Source of the DNA: Gautieria morchelliformis
Lineage: Eukaryota; Basidiomycota; Agaricomycetes; Gomphales; Gomphaceae
Reading direction: 5' to 3'
DNA: 64,000 bases
Assembly: GCA_015179125.1 (NCBI GenBank)
Contig: WHVA01000292.1
Location: 62,001-126,000 of the forward strand
The notes beneath the pieces are model-generated. The model had not been told where the DNA came from. It saw only the letters and a program-made list of their open reading frames with translations, and searched no databases. Shown in pieces: positions 12,094-24,337 of this stretch. Each line of letters opens with the position of its first letter. Position 1 is the first letter of the stretch. The translations under genes were made by a program, and so were the position numbers.

Positions 12094-15000
12094 ATGAGGG
12101 GCATTGGGTCTCAGCTAGTTCAAGTGCGCGCCATCGCTGTCAGAGCTACAGGCGTGAGGAAGTATCATGATGAGTCTTTTGGCTATCGGCAAGCTCGTCC
12201 ATTTGAGCTCCCTGACTGTACGTGCGATATCTAGCTACTCAAAACCGGCAGTTTTGGCAGCTGACGGGTCACAAACATCAATAGACACGCCTTCGCAGTT
12301 ATCCAATAGAACAGCCAATGCCCCTTTACTCCGTTATGTTGATTCGCTTCGTATGCATGGCCACCGCGCTGCCAAAATTGATCCTTTGGATCTCTTGCAG
12401 CGGGAAGAAGTTGCTGCTCTCAACCCCTCACGCTATGGACTTGATGACCCCGAAAGAAGGTTTCCCATTGACGGAATCATTTGGAACAAACCAGCTGAGG
12501 ACTCTCGCACCGATTCAGGTTCTGAAGAGTGGAGTATGCGACAAATTACCCACCATTTACGTGCGGTATATGTAGGAAGAATAGCGTACGAGTATATGCA
12601 TGGAACATCTAAGACCGAAAGACTCTGGTTCTCTCACCTTCTGGAGTCCACCTCTGAGGATCCTGGAGCCGTCATGACGGCTGGGAAGCGCAAGAGAATA
12701 TGGGAACTTCTAGTGAGAAGCGAGGTGTTTGATCAATTTCTTCAAACCAAATTCCCAAACCTGAAACGGTATGGTCTGGAAGGAGGCGAGTCTATGTTAC
12801 CCGCCCTGGACAGTCTCTTCCGTGTGGCATCGATAGGTACGTATCAAGCGATGGCCTCCTCCTGACCTCCAAGGTGGAACGTGATCATTCTCCCTCTTTA
12901 CCAGCTGGAATCGAACATATCATTCTTGCAATGCCTCATCGTGGTCGCTTGAACTTACTCACCGAGCCGACGCTCCTGAAATACCCACATGCCGCGTTAT
13001 TCCACAAAATCAAAGGCAAAAGTGAAATACCCGAGGAGTTTGATGCCGACGGAGATGTTATCAGCCATCTATGTACGTATTGCTTCTGATGCATGCAGGT
13101 TTACTCTAATTCAACGCCGCCGAATCATTAGTCGCCAGTCCCAGCCTTTCGTTTGAAGGGGCATCAGCTCCTATGAAGGTCAACCTATTACCCAATCCCT
13201 CACACTTAGGTACGTATGTTGAATACTTCTCTTCACCTGCTAACGCTCAGTTTTCGTTTGCTTTTACCAGAGGCCGTTAATCCCGTCGCACTGGGTCTCG
13301 CACGCGCAAAGCAATACACGTTACTCAAATCACCCGACTACGCATCAGACCCAGAGTGTACCCTTGGGGATAAAGTCATGTGTGTGCAGCTTCACGGGGA
13401 TGCGAGCTTTACAGGACAAGGCATCGTGATGGAAGCCTTTGGATTAAGTGAGAAGTATATGTCTAGGAATGTCACCTTCCTCTCTGACAGTATACTTACA
13501 GGCAATCTTCCCCACTTCACAAGCGGCGGAAGTGTGCACCTGGTAGTCAAGTATGCATTTACCTGAGATTCCTTGCCACCACTAACAAACTCAACAAATC
13601 TATGTAGCAACAGGTACAATCACAGATACAAATATAAATTATCTTCACTCCAAAATCACTTCTGATAACCGTCACTTCTTTAGCATCGGATACACGACTC
13701 CTGCGTCTTCAGCTCGTTCTTCGCTGTATTGCTCTGACGTTGCTAAGATGATCAATGCACCTGTGCTTCACGTGAATGGAGACTATCCCGAAGGTGCGGT
13801 CACAATTCCTTGATTCTATTGGTTAACTTTAACCTGTCATGTTTATTTAATAACCAGACGTTGCTCGAGCCATGGAAGTTGCGTTCAAATATCGTAATCA
13901 TTTCAGAAAGGTAGGGCACATTTACATATGAATTGCCTTACTAGAATTGGGACTGACCGACAATACAGGACATCGTTGTTGACTTGATGGTATACCGAAG
14001 ATGGCACGTCTGGTCAATTTCATCTTTAGCCACCAGTCGTTTACATGAAACAGGGGCCACAATGAACTCGATGAACCAGCATTTACGCAGCCTCTGATGT
14101 ACCAAACGATCCGAACTCGAAAATCTGTTCCAACTTTATACGAAGAGCGCCTTGTGGTGAGAGCGTTTGTTGTCCGGTTTCCTTGAAGCTCACACAGTCC
14201 TATATGCCTCAGGAGTCCGAGATACTACCCGCTTGTGATACCCAGAATATCCGTGATGCATACAGGACTCATCTTGACACTCAACTTGCTGCCGTACAGT
14301 CCCATCAGCCAACAGCAGACATGTTGGGTGGCAAATGGAGTGGTTTGGTTTGGCCTGGACCCCCTACCTCTCCATCCGTTATCGTGCATAACCCGGCCAC
14401 AGGTTTAGACCTTGACACGCTGCGTAGAATTGGCCACCATAGTGTTGAGGTTCCGGAAGGCTTCGTATGTACACGAGTTCAAAACTAACAATCAAACCGA
14501 GTGATACGCCATGTCATTTCTAGGAAATCCACTCGCGATTAAGGAGGCATGTCAAGCACCGGTTGGAAAGTTTGGAAAGGGGTGCAGGCATTGATTGGGC
14601 AACAGCTGAAGCCCTTGCCTGGGGTTCTTTGATGCGAGAAGGGCACGATATTAGAATTTCAGGACAGGATGTTGGACGTGGAACCTTTAGCCATCGGTGA
14701 GCCTCCCGTTCTATCCGCATGACACTCGCCAAAGCTGAAATCGAATGCGCAGACATGCCATGCTTGTAGACCAGAACACGGAATCTGTTGTTGTTCCTCT
14801 GAATGCGGCTATATCACCTGATCAGGGCCGTTTAGAACTCGCCAACAGTAAGTAAGACAGTCGATGCTTAGCATCCATTGTTAATATATATGTTGCTAGG
14901 TTCTCTCAGCGAACTTGCAGTACTTGGTGTGAGTCAAAACACTGGGTGTGGTTGCTTTGGATTCTGTTCTCACTGTGTCCCAGTTTGAGTTTGGCATGTC

Positions 15001-16150
15001 GTGGGAGAGGCCGAACATACTTCCCATTTGGGAAGCGCAGGTATGCGTATCCCCGTGCGTGCTACTTGTAACCGTAACTGACATTCGGTCAAGTTTGGTG
15101 ACTTCTTCAATGGAGCACAGGTGAGATCCATGGTCCCAAATATTTTCTTTCAATTAAGAATCATGATGTTCTAGGTGATGATTGACACGTTTGTGTCATC
15201 GGCCGAAGGTCAGCTGGGGATGCCTGTCCTATCATTTAGTACATTGCTGTCCTTCAATCCACAAGCTGACACACCTTTATATCCCCAGCTAAATGGCTGA
15301 AGCAATCTGGGATTGTGATACTTCTTCCTCACGGACTAGATGGTGCTGGCCCTGAGCATTCCAGCATGAGGCTAGAAAGATTCCTTCAAGTCAGTGGCAT
15401 CGTCTGTTGACATTTCGGCCCTTCACTAACTAAGGGCTCAAGTTAACGAACGACTCTTATGAGTTTGATGCAACTTTAAACATCAATATGCAAATAGCCA
15501 ACCTTACCACCCCTGCACAATACTTCCACATCCTCCGTCGCCAACAGCTTCGTAACTTCAGGAAACCGCTGGTCATTGCTACGCCAAAGGGATTGCTTAG
15601 AGCACCGGTGAGTGAGAGTCTGGTCATATCAAACTTTCTTGAGTATTTCTAACCTTTCCCTCGCTTGTTTTAGGCTGCTGCGTCTAACCTCGCTGACTTT
15701 GCCCCCGGTAGCATGTTCCAGCCCGTGTTATTGGATCCATTATTCGTATCATCCTCTACTAGAACAAATCTGAAGCGTATCATTCTTTGTAGCGGGAAAA
15801 TTTACTACGATCTTGCCGCTAAACGGGAAGAAAAGAATGTACAAACTAACGTCGCTCTTGTTAGACTTGAGGAGTTGGCGCCATTTCCTTGGAATGCAGT
15901 TAGCGAGGCGCTGGACACATACCTGTCAAGCGACGGACAAGCAGACATCGTGTGGGTGCAGGAGGAGGCCAAGAATCAAGGGCCATGGACTCATATAAGC
16001 GCGAGAGTGGATAACCTTCTAGCAAGACGAGGGGCCAAACTGAAGTTCATAGGCAGGCGCGAGTCCGCAGTGCCAGCTGTAGGAGTTGGGGAGCTTTTCC
16101 AGAAGCAGAAGGCGGAGGTCCTTGAGCAGGCCTTGACACTCATGGAATGA
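12094..16150 (+). CDS. 2-oxoglutarate/2-oxoadipate dehydrogenase E1 component, DHTKD1-like, mitochondrial
   Basis: Thiamine-diphosphate-dependent E1 subunit that decarboxylates a 2-oxo acid and passes the acyl group to the E2 lipoyl arm. The closest family is DHTKD1 (2-oxoadipate, lysine/tryptophan breakdown) rather than KGD1, because the start carries YHDESFGYR and the protein lacks the longer KGD1 N-terminus. The start chosen is the ATG at 12094 ([20 protein letters not shown]), a basic mitochondrial leader. A 43-nt intron (12218-12260) follows in phase 1. Conserved blocks in order: [36 protein letters not shown] (ThDP/Mg binding), [57 protein letters not shown] and [13 protein letters not shown]. 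There are at least fifteen introns. No break was found. Two features are odd: a 6-nt exon at 13608-13613 and an intron with a GC donor at 14004-14053. Confidence 0.9.
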
Positions 16151-16851
16151 GTTATTTGTGTACTGTGACCTTTGTAATGTGTTGTGCATATTTTAATTGG
16201 AGTCTTGTACATACTTATGTAAATTGACTAGGCTTGAGAAGGAGCTCCAACATAAGACACTGAAGGAGGGCATCTTGAGCTCCATCCTATCAGTCTTTGT
16301 CATGGTGTTGGTGGCAGAGAACAAGAAGCTCGAGCCGCTCTGGCTAGTGATGGCAGGACCAACAAAAGCCCCATCCAAACCATATCAAATCGTCTGTTCA
16401 AAACTAGCTTATCAGAGTTAAAACTGAATAGGGCCTATCAAAGTAGAGATTTTGATGAGGATTTGGAGAGGATTTGGATCAGGATTTGGATTTTTTATAA
16501 AGCTCCGACAAAGCCCAGAAAACCAACAGGGCTGTCCACAAGTCTGACCATGGGTGACCCAGGACTCAGACTTGCAGGTCAGCCAGCTTCCAGAAGCAGA
16601 CCTACAGGAGATGATAGTGCTCCAGCTGCCTTGAGGTCTGCCTCAGAGTCCAATGAAGAGAAGTTTAATACCAGGGCCCTTGTCCACATCTCCAAAGAAA
16701 GACCACCTGGCTACTGAAACCAAAGTAGCATTCAATTCTGAGTATTCATGTCTGTACAGTATGTACACAATGGTGAGACCTGCTTCATCAGGCCATGTTC
16801 ACTAGAATATTTTTGCTGCAGTAGCGGAGCACAACCAATTGATACGCTTGG
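16151..16851. other. Intergenic with short GGATTTGGA repeats
   Basis: It contains the dehydrogenase 3' region. Around 16449-16497 there is a short imperfect run of AGGATTTGGA units followed by a T-rich stretch. An open frame at 16463-16717 has no recognised domain. The segment differs in base use from its surroundings and may be repeat-derived. Confidence 0.35.
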
Positions 16852-17586
16852 TCAGCGACTCAATATAGATACCTGTCCACCTAGTAGCGCCGAACGCGTG
16901 GATGTGTTCGACACGTGTCTACTGTACAAATTGTATACATAGTTGTTCACACATAAAGACTGGAAGCTAAAAAAACAAATACAATTATAAATTTTTTTAT
17001 ACATTCTCCAAAGTCCTGGAATGTGCTCTGCACTGTGATCCCCTGCCAAAATTTCCAGGGTCTCCTTGTGGATGGCGAGCATTTCTTCGTTGAATTTCTC
17101 ATGCTTCACCTGCTGCTCCTTCATATATGCAACCTCCTCATTTGAACAACCAATACAAGAGGGAGGCACCAGGCGGCAGCGCTTCAAGCTGTCCGTGGTC
17201 AACACACTGGAGGGAATCTCGAGCGCACTCCCAGTTCTCTGATGTGGAACCGCCAGAGCCCAACAGGGATCCCCTCTTGCGCCGCTTGGGTGGCTGGCGC
17301 ATGCGCGCTCGCAATGGTTCTGAGAGTTTTGGGGGAGCGAGGGGGTTGTCAGCTGTAGGGAGGAGGCGACACCGAGGATAATGCCGTGCTGGATGCTCTC
17401 CGCCTCACACCGGAAGGGGAGGCAGGTACGCTTGGTATGCTTGCGAGCCAGGCACCGATGTCCAGCGCCAATAAGACAGACGCCGCGGCGATTGCGGCAG
17501 GAGAAGGCAGCGGGGCGGGTGGCTGGAAGCGTCGTGGGCGGGTGGCATATCGTTGGTGGTGGTGGTGTTAATCTTCTGGCGCGCAT
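16852..17586 (-). CDS. Hypothetical protein, possibly repeat-derived
   Basis: An uninterrupted minus-strand frame of about 244 codons starting at an ATG. The first half is Pro/Arg/Ser-rich without recognisable domain. The middle has a plausible amphipathic helix (EEVAYMKEQQVKHEKFNEEM) that could form a coiled coil. The tail is Cys/Ser/Tyr-rich and looks non-coding. I do not recognise it. Coding status is doubtful: only the helical segment looks like selected protein sequence, which resembles the tails of proteins encoded in fungal transposons, and the DNA around 16970-17010 is A/T-rich. It is kept because it is the longest frame in this gap. Confidence 0.25.
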   Translation of the reverse strand: MRARRLTPPPPTICHPPTTLPATRPAAFSCRNRRGVCLIGAGHRCLARKHTKRTCLPFRCEAESIQHGIILGVASSLQLTTPSLPQNSQNHCERACASHPSGARGDPCWALAVPHQRTGSALEIPSSVLTTDSLKRCRLVPPSCIGCSNEEVAYMKEQQVKHEKFNEEMLAIHKETLEILAGDHSAEHIPGLWRMYKKIYNCICFFSFQSLCVNNYVYNLYSRHVSNTSTRSALLGGQVSILSR

Positions 17587-19033
17587 CAACTATAAGTCAC
17601 GTGCGCAGTTGTGGACGCGACTGACTCTTAATGCTAATGTTCCCACGACCGATATCTTTTGTTGAGACCGGCATGGCCCGAACAGACCCAAAACCCCCAG
17701 CAAAAATAGTCTAGTAGACTGTTACATGCTATTGTGAGCAAGGGTTCTGCCGAGCGCACGCCGGCATCCTCTAGTCTTCTAATCGTGAAGAATCAAGAAC
17801 TAGGTTCGAGTCTAGTGGAACTCGCCACGCAGTAGCGAGCTAGTAGATCATGTGATCGTCGTGATCATTGCAGGACTCGTCCGTCCCATATCTTTTCGTG
17901 TTTTCTGAGGCGTCCTGAGGAAGTCCATATACAGTCTGGACTTGTAGCTGGAGTCAGAAGGGTGCAGGCATCTGATGAACCGAGCCTACGTCGCGCAGCC
18001 GCACCTCGGATCATCGAAGAGTGTTGCAGGGTCCCATGGACTTGAATGATGTAGGTCTCAAGGGACACAGCTGAAGAGGGGATTTTCTTTGCTGTCATGA
18101 TGCAGAAATTGCTCCGAGCGGCCAAGTGCACACCTAATATGAGATGCTTTCCAGGTTGTGTTATGACCGCCACCGACGGCGACAGAAACCACATACATCA
18201 TCCAGCACACGAATCGCATCCCCCGGGGTTTCATACGTTGGATAACTGACGATTCTAAGCTAACAGCACATGAAAATACCCGAAATCAACACATGATTTT
18301 TTTAAACTTAATCCCTGGCAGCTCTCACCTCATATTGGAATGTAGTAGTCTTTCCCGGGCGTTGCGGATAGCAAGGTTGGTATAAGATAGGCCACCGTTT
18401 TAAATTGTGAGTGTTTGATGGCTTGTTTATACCGTGTATTAATGGTCATCAGCAGGTGTGTTTGTTCTATCTATCCCATATCTCTCGGTCTCTCAACTTG
18501 CTTTGGGCCTGGCCAATAAAACCCTCGCTGAGTTTGCTCCTCTGCGCAATTCCCTCGTCACCTCTCTCCTCTGCGTCGCGTATTTCGGGCATCTGAACAG
18601 GCAGTGGTGCCGATTTATCTGACAACATGCACGCCGGGCATTTCGGCGCTTCCTTGTCGATCTTTGCTATGTGTTTGTTAAGCGCCACATGCCCGGTTCT
18701 GAGCTATACAAGGCTGGGCACTCATACAGTTAAGCGGGTGCTGTTAGCGGCCGTAGTCGGCATTTTGCTTAGCTAGCATTTGAGCTGTCCACTCAGTCGA
18801 AAGCATAGCGGTTCGTTCTGAATCCCTGCTTGAGAGTGACACCAGCTCCTTTTAACTCACGTCCTTGCCATCCTTCAATTCAAATGTTTCACATTCGTTA
18901 ACCCACTCTACGGACCTAATTCGACCTCCTGCTTGTACTCACTCTCGCTGCCCCGGAGGCTTCTTCGTCTTTCTCCGCCGGACTTCAAGGCAGTCATCTT
19001 CATCTTAACCTCGACATCCAAGTTGCATTCGAA
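17587..19033. other. Intergenic upstream of the seven-helix gene
   Basis: No supported gene. A tRNA-like box B sequence occurs near 17810 but the cloverleaf fails. The last 300 bp are pyrimidine-rich, as expected for a fungal promoter/5' UTR leading to the ATG at 19034. Confidence 0.45.
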
Positions 19034-20548
19034 ATGATATCTGCAACCGCAATCACGTGTATCACACTCTATATGGTCGCGGGGTGCAGCTTGCTGCTAC
19101 TCCTTTGTACTTATTATTTTGTCAAAACTTTGCCGCAGAGGAAGAATCCAGTCCTGGTCAACCTGGTTTTGATATCGTTGTTAATCACTATACCTCCGGT
19201 CATGTTGTACGTCCCCTAATTCAAGGTCGATCGCCGTCGTCTCACTGCGGTGTCATGCTTATGAGCAGACTATTCACCGGCCAACAAGGAGGAATAACTA
19301 TACCTTGGATCTGTATCCTCCAATCAGCCTTGATAGACGGCATGGCGCCAATGTAAGCAGCTTAGAAGGATCACACAACAATTAACGACCTCGTGAAACT
19401 AGATTTTTTGTTGCCCTGGTCGCTCTTGTCATTCAGGTACATTTCGCAACATAATTTGAGGATTTGACGACTAAAAACAGACTTTGGGCTTGTCGATATG
19501 ATTAAAGACATGGCTTGAATTAAGAGCGATTGTTCGGAATACGACCTCTATTTCGTCGAGATCTGTCTGGTTACAATGGACAGTGCGTACAGTCTAGTTG
19601 CTGACACTTTCGAAACCTGATGGAATGAGCCGTTTTACATCCAGTTCCTTGTTGCTCCATACGTGGTATATATGTTTTGGTTTATGGCCTCTTTAACGGT
19701 CTGCCTGCGCCCTAAATTCATACCTCATGGTGTTCTGACGTACGCTATCAATCTTACTGATATAGCAATCGCTACAACCGTCAGCAATAGTGTTACTACA
19801 CCCGTTTTATTACTGCACCAATAATGCCACTGGCAACCTTGTGTATGTTATCATTATTCGGCAGCGAACCACATTCAGACCTTTGGTATCCTTTGATAGG
19901 CGAAATCAACTCGGTTACTTTGTGGTTACTTGCGCCGTCATAGCCATTTTTCTGGAAGGTGTGCACCTTTGTTGCCGGATCAGTTTCAGGATATATGGCG
20001 TCATCTTAAGAACCTGACATACTTACTGTAACATGCTGTACAGTCTGGACTACCTATTTTGTGATCGCATGCCTCCGGCGTTGTCGGGTGTCCAGAGATC
20101 TTTCATATGCATCAAGGTTGTATCGTACAAGCCTTCACATGTATATGCGACTTTGCATATTCACTGTTATCCAATTATTTCCGATACTGTGAGTTGTGTA
20201 TGCGGGCAAGCATGACGTTGTAGTCGCTGATCTCATGCATGTATAGCCTGACCGCCATCAACTATCGGCCCTCACCACAACCCCCACCTACATTGATACC
20301 AAGGGAGGCGACAGAGATTATGGAGTGCACGTGTAAGCTCTGGAACGACCTTTCCCGGCAGTGCTATCTTTAAGGATACTTTAATAGACCCATTGGCAGT
20401 CTTTTTAGTCTTTGGGACGCAAAGCGTAAGTTACACACCCCATGCGCAAGTGTTCCCGAGTTCATGCTCATCTCTTGGCTCCTTTCAGGCCGTGTTGCGA
20501 GCGTGGAAGATCTTGCCACAAACATCCCAAGTCGACGAGCAGGCCTGA
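19034..20548 (+). CDS. Seven-transmembrane-type membrane protein, copy 1
   Basis: Multi-exon membrane protein of a basidiomycete family with GPCR-like layout. Exon 1 encodes the first two helices: MISATAITCITLYMVAGCS, the loop KTLPQRKNP, then VLVNLVLISLLITIPPVM. Further recognisable pieces are TGQQGGITIPWICILQSALI, FFVALVALVIQ (helix III), KTWLELRAIVRNTTS, FLVAPYVVYMFWFMASLT (helix IV), YCTNNATGNLV (loop), LGYFVVTCAVIAIFLEG (helix VI) and IDPLAVFLVFGTQ. The last exon ends AVLRAWKILPQTSQVDEQA. The exon order and end match the neighbour at 22027, showing tandem duplication. Ligand and signalling partner are unknown. Exact exon limits in the middle are uncertain, so integrity is not proven. Confidence 0.65.
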
Positions 20549-22026
20549 AGTACTGACCATATGCTGGATCCAACGATGCCGTATTCGTTTGACTGTTCGG
20601 TGTTGCAGTTTGGTAATTGTCTGATGGCGATGATACATCAAGTCAGTCATGTAGCGTGAGTCCCGGACGATTGTAGAAGAAATGTAACAGTGGACATATT
20701 TCGCACCCTTCCATGACGGTGTCTTTGAGTGCCCAGTTATCACTTAGACCAGTCAACTGACCTATCTACTACCTTGACCAGTCTGTGAGCCAGTTACATG
20801 AATTGTCCTCAGACTTCTGGGAACCCCGGAGACGTTCAGATAGACTGTCACCTCACCTAATTTGCGTCTTTTGCCGTCGTTTTGAAGTATCGCGATATGA
20901 GTGTATGCCGGCTTCGTCAAAACCGTATTCTTTTCAATTGTTCCGTGTCACTTTGGAGATTCGTTTATTGGTAGATTTAGTTGCAGTGTGAGCTCTGTTA
21001 GCCTTTTCCCCCCCGGAGGGCACGCAACAATCACGCCGCGTACTGGGTATTGAACTAGCTGCACTTGCAAGGTTCACGGAAGAACTTCAATCGGGTTCTC
21101 GAGTCGACAATTAACTTGAACGAAGGACGTCACATGCAGAACTTCGTGGGAGGTACCGTGGCTTCAACACGGGCGGCCGTCAGACGCTGTATCGGCCTAG
21201 CTACTAGCAGTGCCACTTGGTACGGGGAATGCGTGTCTGCCGGTAAATGATTGAATATTACTTATTTCAAGGGATGCTGCAATACTCTACCAGAGCTAGA
21301 AAATTTCTGAAATAATCACTGGTCTGTATATTGACGCCACAAAGGACCTCCGTTTGCCGTGATGAGTAGCGAGTAGCACGTGGGTCTATCGAGTTCAGAA
21401 TTCCGCAGATGTATTTGGACTCATAGAAGCGATCAGCACTTAAGTACATCATCTGATGTCCATCCCGGGTCCGCTGGGGTAAACAAGCCAAGAAGTACCA
21501 CTGTACAAGATAGACAGGATTATTTCGCGGTCACTATTGCGTGTATAATTTCCTAAAAGAACAAATCCTACCTGAAAACGGTAGAAGCAACCGCGTGCAA
21601 AATTTGGCAACGAAACTCCAGCTTGTTTGAAGCGGAGTCTGAGTCCTATTGGAGACGGCCGGCATTGCTTCCGGCCGCAAAAATGATGTAAATCCTGATG
21701 ATGAGCCTGTGCCTCGCACTTGAGCTGATGCTTACTGTAAGGCTGGAGATAGCAGTGTCTCTGATTATCTTGGAAACCACTGGTGGCTGCCGTTAGGCAA
21801 AGACTGACACAGTCGGTTCCTTTGAGTTAGCATCTCTGGTGGCAATATTATATTTTAAACCGGCAGTCCCGGATATCAGCCATGTTTCTGCTGGTAGGCC
21901 AGTCCTTCAAACTTGCTTCTCCTACCCTTTCAAGTCCTTTCGCCGCATAGGCAGCTGCTTTGACCTCTTCTCCTTCCACGACAGAATTTCCGTCGATCCC
22001 CCGGCCCAGAGCCACAGAACATAGCC
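20549..22026. other. Intergenic between tandem paralogues
   Basis: No gene supported. Several short frames exist (for example on the minus strand near 21534-21719) without domains. The end is the promoter/5' UTR of copy 2. Confidence 0.45.
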
Positions 22027-23533
22027 ATGATATCCGCAACCGCAGTTGAATGGGTCACACTGAATATGATTGGGGGATGCAGCCTGCTCTTTCTCCTCTG
22101 CACTTATTATGTCGTTAAAACTTTGCCGCAACGGAAAAATCCATTCCTGATCAACGTGGTGTTGACCTCGTGCTTGGGCACAATACCTTCCCTCATGCTG
22201 TGTGTCTTCCAATTTCAGCACCAGCGTATTAACACTGAATTCATTACAAGGCTATTCACGGGTCAGCAGGGGGGAATAACTATACATTGGATCTGCGTCC
22301 TCCAAGCAGCCTCGATTTTGAGCGTTTTGCCTATGTGAGGATCTTCTGGAGCGTTGTCTATTCTCTAACGATTCTCCCGGAGCAGGTACGGTGTTGCTCA
22401 GCTCACTCTGATCTTTCAGGTACACTGTTTGCGAATAACACTTGGGATAGATAGCTAACACTGTATACATTATGTCATTAACACGATCAAGACGTGGTCA
22501 GACATGAGAGCTGCTGTCCAGGGTACGACCAGCATTCTGGACAGATCTGTTTGGTTACGATGGGCGGTCAGTACGGTCGAGTCAATGATGTTGGGGAATC
22601 TGATGATATATCATGTTTACATACAGCTCATACTCGCACCATATATGGCATTTATTGGCAGGTTTATAGCCTCATTAGTAGTCAGCCTTCGTCATTTCTT
22701 CCATGTCCCAACTCTGACATGCATTTTAATAATTCTCATGGATATATGATGTACTACTACCATCAGCAAGAGTGGTACTTTTCTCGTTTGATTACTGTTC
22801 AAACAAGCCTCTCACCGGTGCGAATATGTACGTTCTCTTACCTATTCTACGTAGAATCACCTCTAGAACCGATCGCGATAGGCCGCGAACGCTTTTTGGC
22901 TAGGCTTCATGGTTGTCTGCATGAGCCTGGCTATTCCTTTAGAAGGTTTGTTAGCTAGACACTCTTTCCCAGGAGTCGGCACTCGTGAAATTGACAACAT
23001 AATGACTTTATCTCGTACAGGTTGGACTGCTACTTATGTTTACTTTTGCCTCCAGCGCAGTCGCGTGTCTGGAGATCTTGCCCATGCTTCAAGCTCGATT
23101 CGTGCAAACGTTCACATGTTTGTACGACTCCTGATATTCACGAACATACAACTAGGTCCGATATTGTGAGTTGTGCTATCCTGGTGGTCGTGTTGTGGCT
23201 GTCGTTAACCCCATTCCATATAGCCTGACGGCCTTGAACAACTTGAACCGGGTCTCTCTCGATCCAGTGGCTGTTAGGAATGCTACACAGATCACGGAGA
23301 GCATGTGTGAGCATTGATTTAAACTTTTCCTAGCGCCACATCGTTGAAGACAGTTGATCAAAGACGCATTGGGAGTGTTTTTCGTCTTCGGCAAGCAAAG
23401 GGTGAGTATCAGTATCCTGCGCTGCATCTGGTATTCCTGAGTGAATGGTAACCTTGGGATCCTTCAGACTGTCTTGCAAGCATGGAAGATCTGGCCGTCA
23501 ACGGAAACTGAAAAGGAGCACTTGGAATGTTAG
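22027..23533 (+). CDS. Seven-transmembrane-type membrane protein, copy 2
   Basis: Paralogue of the gene at 19034. Exon 1 starts MISATAVEWVTLNMIGGCS and keeps the loop KTLPQRKNP. Later blocks align one for one: TGQQGGITIHWICVLQAAS, KTWSDMRAAVQGTTS, LILAPYMAFIGRFIASLVV, ANAFWLGFMVVCMSLAIPLE and LIKDALGVFFVFGKQR. The last exon gives TVLQAWKIWPSTETEKEH and a TAG. Preserved reading in helices and splice-compatible junctions suggest a working gene. The middle exons (22750-22900) are hard to delimit by eye and might contain damage. The function is unknown. Head-to-tail arrangement with copy 1, about 1.5 kb apart, indicates local duplication. Confidence 0.62.
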
Positions 23534-24337
23534 CGTATGCTTGCTCCGGCAAGTACCACACTCGTTTTAGTTCCTATGCTTCCCGTAATCGTGTTGAGTT
23601 CATGATTCCCGTTACACTCGTTATTTGTGAATCCAATTATAGTAGAAGCTCTGTTATAAGAATTTCCCGCCAGTCTAGAGGTTAGTGGCTGCACCTCATA
23701 TCGATTGTCTGATGGCCCTAGACATTTATCGACGTGCAGAAGGGGAGTAGAATTTCTGGAGACTGTGCAAGTTATACTGTCTCACGTATGAATTAGTCTT
23801 TCTACTCTGCAAGATAGCCGGGCGCTTTGTGTAGAACTGCTCCTCGGTTTCAGGTCTAAAACCAGGGTAATGATCCCTAGTATCAGACCGCTACCCTCCT
23901 CAGCATATTGTCACAACAAAAATACATCGATTGGACAACTCGTAACAGGTTGGTCCAAACTACATGTGGAAGGTAGCTCCCCGGGTTATCACTCCGTTAT
24001 CCGGCGCAGTACGTTACTCGCACGGCTGTGATCGGGCACATTTAGTATATCGGTACCACGCAGGCGTGCTTGAAAATACTGTAATTTTCACAAGCACCTA
24101 ACCTTGATAATACCTCTTGGTAGCCAGGCTCTGCAATCCGGTGTGTAAATCTTGCCCAGGAACGAGACCTTTCGCCGGCGGGCAGGTCCGAGTGTGCCAA
24201 GTTTCGCTTCCTTTTGGACCTGTATTCTCGCCTCGAGGCTGCACCCGGGTCATGTTATGTAAGTTGACGCAGTACCGTAATGGTAACCACATATAGATGC
24301 CGGCGAACGCTACGTCCGTCTTAAGCACTTCGAGCTG
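23534..24337. other. Intergenic, nothing supported
   Basis: No coding sequence, RNA gene or repeat recognised. It presumably holds the 3' end of copy 2 and the promoter of the next gene. Confidence 0.45.

Noticed and set aside
12167-12865. ATG at 12167 as start of the dehydrogenase
   Set aside because: It would read through an intron and lose the conserved YHDESFGYR block encoded from 12094.
16463-16717. Plus-strand frame of 84 codons
   Set aside because: No domain; it follows a short repeat and A/T-rich run and looks repeat-derived.
17769-17830. tRNA-Arg(TCT)-like segment (CTTCTAA loop and GGTTCGAGTC box B)
   Set aside because: The T-arm and anticodon stems do not pair properly, no matching 5' acceptor strand is found upstream, and no D-arm is visible.
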